64,000 nt of DNA, taken from contig CM057009.1 of the NCBI GenBank assembly GCA_029891345.1, positions 302,537,466 to 302,601,465 of the forward strand, written 5' to 3'. The notes beneath the pieces are model-generated. The model was not told the origin of the DNA. It saw nothing but the letters and a program-made list of their open reading frames with translations, and ran no database searches. Made by a program: the position numbers and the translations under genes. This DNA is from Dryococelus australis (taxonomy: Eukaryota; Arthropoda; Insecta; Phasmatodea; Phasmatidae). Below, one piece after another: positions 1 to 11,639 of this stretch (positions within the stretch are counted from its first letter, which is position 1; each line of letters begins with the position of its first letter).

Positions 1-1072
1 AGACAAAATGTTAATTTTATCTTATTCATTTTTGGAACATCTGCCATCTTCGTATAGGCAAAATTACAAATACTTGCTTATTCAATTATATTGCTATATT
101 TTTTGGATTGATCTAAAAACAAGACAAATTACAATAGAATTTTGGGCATTGGCATGACTCAAGGCAAACAAGAGTAGTGTTCTACTATGTCGTCCACTAA
201 ATTGAAATTATTTTCATGGTAACAATTCACGTTAATTATTCTTTGTTTTCAAACCTAGCGAAAAAGGAATTATAATTTTAAAATCGAAGCATCTCAGAGA
301 TGAGAAATAGTCCAACACCTTTCAATGTTTTGTGTGGCTAAGACAGTAGCATAACTGCCATTCATCGTTGTCTTTCTAGCCAGAATTCGTGTCAAATCCT
401 CCCAGGTAGCACAAAACTTGCAAAGACTTACAGAGGTGTACAACTCTCGGAAAAAAAAAAAAAAAAAAAGTTAGGATTGTGGTTACATGGCTAACAGTGG
501 TTTTGGAATTTTCTCTATAACAATTAATTGTTAGCTTCTGTATACTATCTTCACATATTCTAGTAATCAGGTTTATTGCATGCTCGATATTCATTGTAAC
601 TTTAAAATATCAGTCACAGAGATTAACTGTGCACTGACCATTAAGACAAACTTCGGGAGATGGTAATCGTTTTAGAAGAAAATTTTTTTTTAAGAAACTG
701 ATGTCCAGATACACTTCGTTATGGTCTGTGTATTTTTCTTAAATATCTCACAAATATCAGGAAGGCATTCGGTGGTGGACGCAACAGCCCTGATGTCTGT
801 CTCCGAGGTAAATGTAGAGATACATTTAGAAGGAACTTTAACAAGTCTTCAACACCAATGATAATGAAGTCCGATGGGAGTGGAACAGCGATGGAAAGCA
901 AGGGATGGAGAAACTTAACTACGGTACCTTGAGAAATGCCACTCGCCAATAGCAACTCCGGTCACAGTTTTAACATGCAAAATGCAGGTCCACTAGGAAA
1001 ATTGTACTGAGACCTCATTGATTTGAATTCAGTGCCCTTGGAACTCTACCACCATAGCCCCTGCAGTGGCCG
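1..1072. other. AT-rich interval, no gene recognised
   Basis: Both strands were read. Only short open frames occur and none resembles a known protein. A poly(A) run lies at about 450-468. The minus-strand frame at 719-955 is open for 78 codons but has no recognisable motif or neighbour, so it is not called. The interval ends where the inverted repeat of the first Tc1/mariner-type element begins. Confidence 0.6.
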
Positions 1073-3065
1073 CAGGATATCTGAAAGCCTGAGTGTCAGT
1101 TACTGCTACCCCAGGCCGGTGCACGGGAGGGGAATGGGTAAGCGACTACGCATGCGCATGAAAGGCCCGTTACATTCATACTATCAGACCAGCAAATATT
1201 AACCTTTTTGCAGTCTTGAGGCGGAATGCACAACATTAGCTGTTTCGCGATGTTCGTGGTTGGAATTCGAGCGTGCATGCAGTAGGGGTTGCGTAAAATT
1301 ACGGCCGTGGGAAACAGTTTGGCGTGTCATCAAATATACACGTTTTAAACGTGTTTTAAATAAGAATTTGTCAATGTCACGCTGACATCGCGATTGTGTA
1401 ATGGAATTTGTAAAAATGTGTAAGGATTTGGATACACACAATATGTCATAATGTTTGTCGTCGGCGTGGTTTTTTGAAAGTATGTGTGTGCTGAGAGACC
1501 CATATGACAGTGGTATATTAAGTTTTGTAAGTTTTTTTTTCAATATGCCGCCGATCCTAACAAAAATAAAATGCAAAAAATTACACTCTCAGACACGGGT
1601 AGTAATTTATAATGTATTGACATTCATGGAGAACGCAGCCAAAGCTCTGGAACTGTCGATTCCCAAAGAAAAAGCTCAGCTGCGGGCAGCTGCAACTACT
1701 GGTGTATCTCGTAGCGCAGTGCAGAAGATAAAAGCGGAAACGAAGATGATCGGCACAGATGGAGGATCCTTTGTTACACCCGATAAGAAGAGACAGAGGG
1801 CCTGGTAAATTCCAGTTTGATGATTTTAATGAAGCAGTACATCGTAGGAGTGTATACAACTTTTATGTAACAGAGAAATGTGTCCCAACCATCGAAAACA
1901 GGACATAGATTTTCAAGGCAGTAATACAACATTACGAAAACTTTTGAAAAAGATTGGTTTTCGTTGGAAAAAAAAAAAAAAAAAAAAAAAAAAACTAAAT
2001 CGCAGCGTGTTATTTTGATTGAACAATCTCATACACGATAGAAGCGAATTGAATATTTAAGATCTATAAGAAGATTCAGAAACGATAATGGAAATATTGT
2101 GTACATGGACGAAACATACATTTTGTCATCGTACGTCCAACAGAAATCCTGGAGTGATGAGTCAGTGCACGGCTTACTGACACCTGTTTCGAAAGAACAG
2201 CGACTGATAATAGGTCATACTGGAGGTGAAAGTGGTTTTGTTTTAAATGCATTAGTGGCGTGGAAGTCTCAACAATCTACAGGAGATTGCCATCACAACA
2301 TGAACGAAGAAAATTACGAAAAGTGGTTAAGGGAAAAACTGGTACCTAATATACCGGTCAACAGTGTAGTCGTCTTAGACAACGCACCTTATCACAAAGT
2401 CGGGATTAATAAATAACCAACATCCAACTCAACGAAATAGGAAATGCAAGAGTGGTTGAGACATCACAAGATTCCATTTGCATATGACATGCTTAAGCCA
2501 GCACTTTTATGAGCTTATAAAACCGCACAAGCCTCGGCAAGCTGCCTATTCGGTGGATGAAATATTGAAAAGTTACGGACACACAACTCTCCGTTTACCT
2601 CCTTATCATACAGACTTAAATCCTATTGAAAAAAATCTGGGCTGAAGTTAAAGGAAAAGTTGCATCACAAAATGTCACCTGTAATTTAAGCGATGTGTGA
2701 CGACTCTGCGAAGACTTGTTTGATAGTATAGAAGCAGACGGCTGGAAACCATACTGTGAACATGTGAAGAAGCTTGAACTCGAGCATTACGACTTGGATG
2801 CTCATTTCGACATTGACATTGATCCCATAATAATGATAGGAGGTGTGGACAGCGACAGTGATAGTGATAGATAGTACGAACGACGACTGCAATACGGGAT
2901 CGTCACTGTGCTGTAAGGCAGCAGTGCTTGAGGAGAGTGGTGCGTAGCTAATGTTTTCAGTTGCAATGTACACGCGGCTGTTGCACGCCCTACTGGTTCC
3001 CTCCCTCCTCTGCGGCGCCAAGCAGCGGTAAAGCTGTGTCGTGTCCCAAGCTTTCAGATATCCTG
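1073..3065 (+). mobile_element. Tc1/mariner-type DNA transposon, decayed, with terminal inverted repeats
   Basis: The two ends are inverted copies: both begin CAGGATATCTGAAAGC, at 1073 on the plus strand and at 3065 on the minus strand, and looser similarity continues inward for about 80 bases. Between them is a broken DDE transposase frame on the plus strand. The 2.0-kb length fits a full-length Tc1/mariner relative. No clear TA duplication is visible outside the repeats, so the exact outer border could be off by a few bases. A 25-base (A) run at about 1970 lies inside the coding part. Family membership comes from the transposase motifs; the end definition is seen directly. Confidence 0.85.
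1626..2874 (+). pseudogene. DDE superfamily transposase (Tc1/mariner type), frameshifted
   Basis: This frame would catalyse cut-and-paste transposition of its own element in the nucleus. The start chosen is the ATG at 1626. A helix-turn-helix-like N-terminal part follows (about 1626-1800), then frames shift repeatedly. The catalytic core is best preserved at 2099-2416, with the first acidic residue in MDET and the second in LDNAPYH. After more shifts the third, glutamate, region reads DLNPIE near 2620, followed by a WAEVK-like stretch. The C terminus is an acidic Asp-Ser tail ending with TAG at 2872-2874. All three catalytic acids can still be read, although in different frames. At least four frame changes or stops and a long (A) insertion make it non-functional. 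It is of the kind often annotated as uncharacterised in insect genomes. Confidence 0.85.
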
Positions 3066-3090
3066 AGCCCATCGTACATCCCGGCAATAT

Positions 3091-3525
3091 TATAGGTAAA
3101 TGCTGTTCACGATAAAGTGAGCACTTTTGGAATCAGCATTAGAAACATGTCAAAGCCCCTACCGGCATATATTTTAACAGGCGCAATGACTGACATGTGT
3201 CCAGTAAAGTCGGTAACGATAGAGGGGGACATAGTTCCATACAATAACGTCGAGCAAAAAGTGTTAGGTAACCATTTGTGATAACTTAAATTATTTCTCT
3301 CGCTTTCTGTATTTTTTAATGCATTGAAATGTGTAAAAATGAGCAGATCTAAACAATACTTACTTTTATAATAATTTTTCTGTTTCACTTGACCAACGCA
3401 TGAATAAAGTTATGAGGCCAATGCAAACGTTAATGTGACATAAGGCGACAGGACACGCAACGTGTATACAAGTATATGTTAAGCAGGGCTTTCAAAAGTG
3501 CTCATTTTACCGTGAACAACCTATA
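3091..3525. mobile_element. MITE family A, copy 1
   Basis: A 435-bp non-coding element with terminal inverted repeats of about 33 bp containing CACGGTAAAGTGAGCAC (slightly varied here), ending in TATA on both sides. The right repeat is 3493-3525. The left repeat at 3091-3130 carries an extra six or so bases. Termini of this kind with TA fit a Tc1/mariner-derived MITE. The interior matches copy 2 (35656-36020) closely around a GTTAGGTAACCATTTGTGAT block. It lies only 25 bp beyond the end of the neighbouring Tc1/mariner element but does not share that element's repeats, so the two are separate insertions. Confidence 0.85.
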
Positions 3526-3860
3526 ACAGATGTACTGTATTATTATGTATACTGTATCATGTACCTTATTTTACTGTATCTATTGAATTATATATTTTTT
3601 CATTTCCATAAATAATTGTACCGTGGGTGCTTAATTTTGTCACCATCAGATGGAATGTTAGTATTGCTATGCTGATTACTTGAGTGGTACATACTTTATA
3701 AAAGGCCACGAGAATTCCTATTTGGTTATACACTTCCTGTGGCATCATGATCAGGATATTGCGGACTTCCACATGTGTGATGCACACTCATCTATTGATA
3801 TGACCCCCAAATACATTGACGTGAATTAACGTGACCATGGTGCTCATAGGGCAGTCACAA
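3526..3860. other. Short AT-rich interval, nothing recognised
   Basis: This separates the MITE from the outer edge of the first giant palindrome. Short minus-strand frames are open but show no motif. Confidence 0.5.
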
Positions 3861-5377
3861 CCCACACAGCATAAATTGTGTACATGATATCCATTAGACA
3901 TCCGCACTAGACATTTTGTACGTCTCTTAGATATCCAAAATATATAGCAAATATCAAATGAATGTCCCATCTACCTCTAGATGTCCGCCTGGTATCCAGA
4001 ATGTGGGTATCTCTGACAAATACAGTACAACTACGTAATCGATATTCATCTGGAGATCCATATTCCATGCAAATATGTAAAATATATCCTCCTATGTTAG
4101 ATGTACTGATGGGACATCCACAGGCAATATGAAAAACCTGCATACATCTATTTAATATACATAGCATATATTGCTTTAGTAGAAAAAAAATATGTATAAT
4201 ATTCATTACTGCACAGACCGCATTCTACATGCTGTTTTGTATACTAGATTAGGGTGTGATCACCAGACATTCGAAAATTTCTGAAGAAATTTTGCTGTTT
4301 TAAAAATCAACATATGTAATATGGTTATCCAGTAGATATACTTCGAGGATTCAAATACCCATGGGTTAGCCAATGTTTATATACACAAATTGCAGAAAAA
4401 CTGTATAACCATTCCATCATTTTGTTGCTTTCTATTTTGTATATGTACACTAGATACCCATCATTAATGTTAGCCTGCTGCATACATTCACTGCAAATCC
4501 ACTACACATGCTTTATATTTGCAATTTTATCCACTCAACTGCCATATACTATATTTGTGGTGAATATCGATCAAAATGCACATTTTTTAAATTTTACTTT
4601 TCGGAATTTGTAGAAATCTCTTTATAATTCCAGAAGATTATTTGAACTATCTGATACTTTCAATTTATTGCAGATGTCTGTCATGGAAAAACAGGACTGA
4701 GACCGAAAAAAAAAAAAAAAACATAAATAAGAGAAGATATATATGAACGAGAAAATAAATATATGTATACAACACTGGAAAATTTCAAGATGGAATAGAG
4801 TCCAAAAACAGAACAGCAACAAATTACAAAAAATATTTGTTTATAAACACGACAGTAGTATAGGTATGGCGATTCGGGCGCATTCAGGCTGCAGGTTGGA
4901 GGCGTGTGTCTACAGGGCGCCAGCCGCCATGTCGGAATTTTCTCATTTTCAACCAAAAATCATTTGTTTTAACCCCAAAATCCTCCATTTTCACCATAAA
5001 ATAAATTTTTTCACTTAAAATTTGCCTTTTTTTCCCTAAAAATTTTCCGCTTTTTCTTAAAAATATCTCGTTTTTTTTCTCTCAAAAGCGCCAAACTACC
5101 CTTGCACCCAATTTTTGCAAAAAAAAAAAAAACGAGCCAATTCAGGTGATTTGTGGGGATCGGTATTCCATCTAGACCACACAATGATATATCTGAAAAG
5201 CCGATAATATACAATTATTTCAATAATAATCTTTTAAATATAAATATATTTTATACAAAATTTAAAGGCTTAAGTATTGGGTGTTATTTATCACCGGACT
5301 CGTATTTTCAAATTGCACAAGGTCGTTATGTAATATCGATTATTTAATCCAATGCCAAGACAACCATACTGGATTTA

Positions 5378-5440
5378 AGATTAACACTACCCAGCACCTT
5401 AACCACTATACAATCTCGCCAGTGTGTATATTCGTTTACG
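5378..5440 (-). repeat. tRNA-like segment (SINE head), P1 left arm
   Basis: On the minus strand, a GCGAGATTGTATAGTGG stretch resembles a pol III A box and an AATCTTAAATCC stretch about 40 bp later resembles a degenerate B box. The mirrored copy is at 15832-15905. It does not fold into a convincing full tRNA, so it is read as the remnant of a tRNA-derived SINE rather than a tRNA gene. Confidence 0.45.
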
Positions 5441-5994
5441 AATTTAAAGATGTAATTTTCCATACACGAGAAGGGCTATACAAAATTATTGTTAAGTACA
5501 TTCCAGACAGGACTTTGTAAAAACTATTCGAATTTGAATACTTTATTTTTTAAACGATATTTTTTTTAATTTACTTTGATAAATTTGTTTTTACTGTTGT
5601 ACGAAAAAAATAATTCATTCAGAATTAAGTCGCCTAGCCTTGTAACCACGCACACATGCACCGGCAGGCATGCGAGGCAGATGCACCTGCTTGGACAGAC
5701 CAAGAGTGCTGGGGACGTCCATAAGACACCGCTAGATGGGGGGCCAATGAACGCAATCGCTCGTGCCGCTATGCAGCCTAGTCAAATCAATAAGATATCT
5801 AGGAACCGATGCATTTATCAATTATCAGAATTATTTTATTTAAATTTATCTTTTGAAAAATGCTGAAATCTTGGAAAAGTATAGTAAAATATATCTAAAA
5901 TATATATTTTATATAAAAATTTTTAAAAATTTAAATAATGCAAATTTTACCCTTTGCCATGACAGCTGGTAATATTTTTAAAAAATTCTTATCT

Positions 5995-6050
5995 AGGTAC
6001 GGGATTCGAATCTGTGAACTCTCGGAGAGTAGTCAAGCCCTTTGACCACT
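5995..6050 (-). repeat. tRNA-like segment interrupted by a SINE
   Basis: The minus strand carries a GATTCGAATCCCGTAC B-box-like segment. The corresponding A-box half lies beyond the SINE inserted at 6051-6234. The uninterrupted mirrored copy is at 15176-15245. This is probably an older SINE head that predates the palindrome. Confidence 0.5.
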
Positions 6051-6234
6051 TCTTTTACATTTATTTTGCAATTGTTGTTAAGTTGAGTTTGACGAAGCTC
6101 AAGTTTGACCATTTGGCTAACAAACTCCCAGTGCGACAAGCGAACTGAAAATCTGCCACGGAGGGGCTGGGGCGCGAACAAACAACCTTTAGAATACAAT
6201 TCGGCCATTCTACCCCTGAGCTATGGTCGCAAGG
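6051..6234 (-). mobile_element. tRNA-derived SINE, minus strand, left arm only
   Basis: A 184-bp insertion flanked by CACT (6047-6050 and 6235-6238). The matching position in the right arm of P1 has one uninterrupted copy of the target. On the minus strand it starts with a tRNA-like head containing TAGCTCAGGGGTAGAATGG (A box) and, about 35 bp later, GGTTGTTTGTTCGCGCC (B box), then an unrelated body and an A-rich tail. No coding capacity. It would depend on a LINE for retrotransposition. The four-base duplication is short for a SINE, but the empty site makes the insertion itself clear. Confidence 0.8.
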
Positions 6235-6425
6235 CACTAAACCCCCAAGCTCATCTCAAGACCGGTGCTTAAATGTTGTATGAAAATCCTCTCATTATTT
6301 TCTAAATCATATATGCATATGCTAACATTGATTGTTGTTATATTCTTTTTAAATATTTATGTAGCAAGTCGGGCTGTAAGAAAGCGAATATTAATAGTCA
6401 CAGGTAAATGTAATTTGCAAACTTA

Positions 6426-7314
6426 TGTTAAGTGCTGCAGCTGGCACCTACTCAATTGCCCCGCGCCGTAATCGGAGACCCACCTCGCCCTCCCCTCTTC
6501 CTGGAACGATGAGCTAGAGGCTATCTCTCCCCCTTCTGAGAATCCCGTATATTCCGACAGTGGCGAGAATTGCTGGCTTCACAGACCTCCTCTCGCCTGC
6601 TAGAATTTCCGATACGTTTAGCGACGACGCAAGAATGTTCTGGTGAAACTGGCTGGCACCTGAGCCCTCCGCGACACATCACGCGAGTTGGGGATGGTTC
6701 TAGGTGGTGGCCTAAGACACTATATATACTGCCGCAACCCAGTGGCCGGCAGTCTTTGACGGAGACCGCCTGGCCGAGTGTGCGCGAGAGAAGCTGTGTG
6801 TGAACGACTGGAGATTGCGGGACGATGGCGAGTGAGGTGTTCGTGGCTTGATTGGACGAGAGGGCGTCAAACCGACGAGTGAAGCCTACTGTGCGTGAGG
6901 GCGCTTTGAGTACTCTAGAATATTGCGACTCGAGGGACATGGACTGAACTGATGTGGGACTGAATGGAAGTGTAATAGTGATTTTATTGTAAATATTCAA
7001 ACTTTCAAATATGGACGCATGAATGATAAAATAATTGAATAGTTTGATACACCGTCTATTGGGACTGATTATTAATTATTTAATTTCATTGATTTCTTTA
7101 TCGTAATTAGTAAATTATATTAATTGGTGTCAATTTTGAACAGTAAGTGATTTAAATTTATCGTGAGAATTTCAGTGCAGAGAATTTTGCTGTAGTTACT
7201 GTAAAAAAAAAAAAAAAAAGGAAATTATAATTAATTCTTTTATCTGATTAACACCTCCAACCTTTAACGAACTTGGTATAGCCCACTTAATTTCTAGATA
7301 GAGATATTGTAACA
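6426..7314 (+). mobile_element. Solo LTR of an LTR retrotransposon (889 bp)
   Basis: Begins TGTTAAGTG and ends TGTAACA, flanked by a 4-bp duplication CTTA (6422-6425 and 7315-7318). Removing the 889 bp plus one CTTA gives a sequence that aligns base for base in length with the right arm of P1, which is the empty site. It contains a GC-rich first half, a TATA box at about 6720 and an A/T-rich second half with an (A)17 run near 7203, an organisation typical of U3-R-U5. No gag or pol is present, so this is what remains after recombination between two LTRs. A four-base duplication suits a Gypsy-class element, but the family cannot be named from an LTR alone. Confidence 0.88.
6719..6729 (+). promoter_or_regulatory. 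TATA box of the solo LTR
   Basis: CACTATATATACTGCCGC lies about 295 bp into the LTR and is followed within 40 bp by a GC-rich CAGTGGCCGGCAGTC stretch that could hold the transcription start. Position and composition fit a retrotransposon core promoter. Activity cannot be judged from sequence. Confidence 0.6.
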
Positions 7315-8580
7315 CTTAAAACACCAGGCTCGTGAAATTCAGTTTGCAAGAATCATTTCTGTCTCCAGGAATTTATTTGTTTAAGGCCTTTATAAGCATT
7401 GCGATTAACTTACAATAATATTTACATCATAGTGAAATTTCTAACGAAAACTGGTTATAATACAGGATTGAAATAAGGATTAAATATTCAAGTATTTTTG
7501 TTTTTCAAATATATTACTACAAAAAAAACATCAAAAAAGCCAGCTACTTGTATACCTGTTGATGGTGCCCCCTTACATTTGTTTCTGGTAACCTTATTAC
7601 CTTTCATAGGCATAGGACTATCTCAAATAAAAACATATCAATTTAATATCCTATTTTAAAATTAATTTAATTATTTTTAAGTTGTACTTAAATGTTACGT
7701 CGAGTACAGTGGAAATGTGCAAAATTTGTCTCAGCTTCATTTCAGGACTCCTATCATCAAGACTAAATACTACGCAATGTCATGGTCTGCCAATTATTAT
7801 CTCGAAGGTTTTGTAGGCATAACTATCCTACTTGGCTTTCTTTTAATGTATGTTTACGTGATTAAACCAAGCGCCATTACATTTTCTATATATCAAGGAA
7901 AGTAGGCAGGATACAACACCAGTAAAATATTAAACACTTTATTTATTTATGATATATATACACGCATATATATTCACATCCTTCAGACTACACACATAAA
8001 AACATAATCCTTAATTTTTCCAAGCCTTTCATGTAGTGTCTTTACAGCAGCATACTCACTTTTCACATAATTATTAGAATCAGCTTATACGCAGTTGAAG
8101 AAAGTATATGCCAGCAAGCGTTCAACCAGAACCCTTAGCCATATATTTTGCTTCTCCACAACAAAGATTCACGAGACTACCACTGTTAAAGTAAGCTTCT
8201 TAACTGGAACCCCCGGATGCTTTTACATCCGCACACAGTTACCATACCAGCCACTGTAACTCATACATGTCATCTGCTCTACCAACCAACACCAGACAAA
8301 ATATACTTATCGTGCACACCTCTTACTATAACGTGAGGATACATCAACCCAGTACACACTGACCTAACGAAAAATTTATTTACTGCTCATACTTCCTACT
8401 CTACTGGTCAACACCTGCCAAATATATACTAGTCACTATACCACCATTCAAACAAAGCATCCATTGTAACCCAAGTTATTCCAGTCCACCCAACACTCCA
8501 TCTTCTATAACAAAAAATATCAGTCATTCTATTCAACCGCACCACACAATACACCAAGCACAATATCCATCATAACTCAA

Positions 8581-9430
8581 CACTGTAAAAATTTTGAGGT
8601 AAAATTCCCTTGTGTGTAAGGGAAGCTAATTGCCTCTACATATAAGTTAAAATTATTTGTCAAATGTGGAGTATATTTACATAACTCGTAAGGTACTATT
8701 CCCTAAATGTACGGAAAAGGTGCTTGACAAAAGTGAGGGAAAATCCCATTCAATTAAGGAAATATTAACTATATTGTATATGATTGTTACATTTAAAATT
8801 ACACGGGCTATTAGTACTATTAATTTGTTTAATTACCTATATCCTCAGACGAAGAGTAACCGAAATCTCAACTCTAAATTCTTCGACACTTGCTGTGTGG
8901 GTGGGCGCAAACTATGAACCTCTATCACGATAGATCTATGACCTATCCATTATACCATGATGACAACATGGCAGCATTAGTGAAAATTACTGTGTTAAAA
9001 ATTATTTCTTCCGGCCGTCCTCCCACTTAACTGTTGAGACAATACTGAATATATGCACGCATCGTAATGTAATTTTCCCATTCATTTATGGGATTTTCCA
9101 CTGTTACATACATGCATTTTACTTCAGAGTGCGGTAATTATATACCTTTCATATAAATAGCCATGTTGGACAGCTTGTATGACTAGACAACAAAATTAAT
9201 TTTAAGGTATAAAATATATCTTATACAATTAGCAAATAGTTACTAATCGAGTCACATGTCGTACAATAATTTCCCCTTCCATGTATGGGATGTTTCACTA
9301 CCATGTAAGTGAATTTTTCTCCAGAGCGCGGTAATTTTACCTTATATGCAAGGAAAACTATGTTTCCAACACAAGTTTGCAAATATTACCTTAAAATTGT
9401 CAGGTAATTTTACCATTATTTTTTACAGTG
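8581..9430. mobile_element. MITE with CACTGTAAAA termini (850 bp), left arm only
   Basis: The left end is CACTGTAAAAATTTT and the right end is its near inverted copy ending ACAGTG at 9430. AA flanks both sides, and the right arm of P1 (near 13710) has the uninterrupted target with a single AA. Inside are two degenerate copies of a block of roughly 200 bp (starting near 9058 and 9255), each ending in a GAG(T/C)GCGGTAAT motif. There is also a tRNA-like patch on the minus strand near 8895-8970. The element is non-coding. The parent transposase family is not evident. Confidence 0.85.
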
Positions 9431-10309
9431 AAGTGTTCCAAGCAACTATACAGCTGAGGCAAGCCCATAACCTAACATCCATTCTTACTTTTTATACCAA
9501 CAAACACTGCTTATACCTTCCAACCATACATCTTACGATAACTCAAGCATGCATTAGCATTACAGGACTCACGGACACACACATACTGTCCACACCGTCC
9601 GACATACATCAACATTCGCAAGACAGATATGCTGGAAAAATATATCGCCCATCATGCCATCAATGTTAACCAAATGTACAAAGCAAATTTATAGTCCAGA
9701 CCAACCCATACCACACAAATTCTTACCATCTGTCAAATTAACGTAACTTAACATACTAAAGCCCAAAAAACTTAACCTACCATAGGACAGAAAAAATTAT
9801 AAATAACCTATCATAGACCAGATAAAAATTATATTTATCCTAAGTACACATCTGTCCTACATGTCTAGCAATATTTCAACCACTTAAGAAAATTTGACAT
9901 GTCCAAACATCAGAATCGCACTTCAAATAAACTGTGGCCTATCAGCACTTCAAGTAACATTAACCTTACTCTTACAAATGAACAGGTCGGATAAGTAAGT
10001 ATTTTAAAATCCAATATAGCCAAATAGAAAGTCAGACACCACAATGTCTACCTAAGCAATCATTCATTCAAGAACAATCCATATCACAATAATCCTTACT
10101 ATCTGTTAATGTATCATAATCGAATGATATCAACCACCATGTTATGATGTCACGCAACTGCCATGTTGGACGCAGGTGACCTTGACCTTTGATCATAACT
10201 TGGCGACATATGACCTTAACCCTGGTAACCTCCGACCTTGAAATCTCAAAAATTCCAATATATATAAATATATGCGACTTGTTTATCATTCCACCAATCT
10301 TTCGCAATT

Positions 10310-10480
10310 GCCACCACCACACATACCAGAATCATCACCATAATCGCAATCAGCACCACATTCATACCAAAATTAGCTCCACAATCACAACTAGCACTAC
10401 AATCGCTATCAGAACCACAATCAGCACCACACTAGCAACAGCACTACAATCACAATCAGCACCCCACCACCAACCATAAA
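10310..10480 (+). repeat. AATCAGCACCACA minisatellite, P1 left arm
   Basis: Degenerate tandem units of about 15-18 bp around CAATCAGCACCACA. The right arm carries the inverted equivalent at about 12765-12835 with fewer copies, so copy number changed after the arms formed. Confidence 0.8.
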
Positions 10481-11575
10481 TGACCCATAACGACCCATCA
10501 ATTACCCATATTGACCCATGGCTCCGCCGATCCATCGATCCGTAAGTCTTTTTACAATGTTTCCATCAATCTATCACAATCTTTCGGTTTGTGCCTCCCG
10601 TACAAATTTATAGAAATTACATTCGTTCACCAACTGTATGAGGCATGAATATGTTAATTTTTCTATGCAGATAATTCAACATACTCATTGCATACAGTGT
10701 TGAGTATCAGCTATTTTGTCGCATGACGCATGGCCGGTGCTGGTTGACAAGCAATCGACTGATAAATTATCGAGCTAAAACGAACAGATGCTGGATAATT
10801 CACCATTCATACTGCTCACTCACGAGCATGCCTATGATAGTCACTGTAGCACCATCCCATCGGGACTCCGAATATTTCCCCCCACTCCTGTAGGACTTGT
10901 AAGTTTTTCTACTGGTGTAAGACTTATATTATCGTGTACCATGTGTAACGACTTAGAAAAAATTTCCACTATATACGAATTAGAATATGTTTCATGTTGT
11001 GTAGGTCATAGAAAATTTTTGTCATTGTGCAGATATTTTAATTTTTTTTTCCACCTTGTATAAGAGAATAAATATTTTCCATTTAGTCACTAATTTCTCA
11101 TCTTTACTAGACATCCACTTCACTTAACCTAATTCCATTTCAGTATCACCTTAACCTAGCTTCACATAACCTAACCTGATATAACCTAACCATCATGTAA
11201 GAACTCATTTAGACACATTGTGTAGGAATTGGACAAATGCATTAAGTCCCCTTCGTTCTGCCTTGTATAGGACTTAGAATATATTTCCAGTGTGTAGGAC
11301 TCGGAATATTTTTTAACTTACTTACATTCTACCCTATGTCAGGACTTGTTTTACCTCTGGTGTAGGACACAGCCATTCATGTAGGACTTTCGATAGCGAA
11401 AATGCAGGTCGTATCTCCATGATCGTCGAGGTCAATGGCAGCCCTTTGTATTAGCAATTCATCTTCGCTTTATGGGAGCACTCTGAGAAAACCCAAATAC
11501 TCGTTCGCCCCCGAAGAACACATGATGGTACTAAATTGATTTTATACATAATTATGTATAGGTATATGAATGTTA

Positions 11576-11639
11576 ACTTATTTTCCATTTAATTTATATT
11601 ATTCTGTACATAGGGAAACTTAAATTTAATTTAAATTTC
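11576..11639. other. P1 central spacer
   Basis: An AT-rich segment where the two arms meet. Arm similarity fades here, so the spacer is at most about 60-100 bp. No gene or known site is visible. Confidence 0.6.

Larger units (their letters stand above)
3861..11575 (+). repeat. P1 left arm
   Basis: The longer arm, about 7.7 kb. Relative to the right arm it contains three extra mobile elements: a SINE at 6051-6234, a solo LTR at 6426-7314 and a MITE at 8581-9430. It also has an extra (A)-rich stretch of about 110 bp near 4715-4825. It holds two tRNA-like segments on the minus strand, an AATCAGCACCACA minisatellite at about 10310-10480 and degenerate TGTAGGACTT-containing repeats at about 10880-11390. 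The outermost 800 bp carries several GATATCC/GACATCC motifs that also occur, inverted, at 17560-17720. Confidence 0.88.

Noticed and set aside
719-955. Minus-strand frame of 78 codons
   Set aside because: No start context, motif or neighbour supports it, and the length is within chance for this composition.
11140-11190. CCTAACC-rich stretch resembling insect telomere repeats
   Set aside because: Units are separated by other bases and never form a contiguous TTAGG/CCTAA tandem; the mirrored arm shows the same scattered pattern, so it is ordinary arm sequence.
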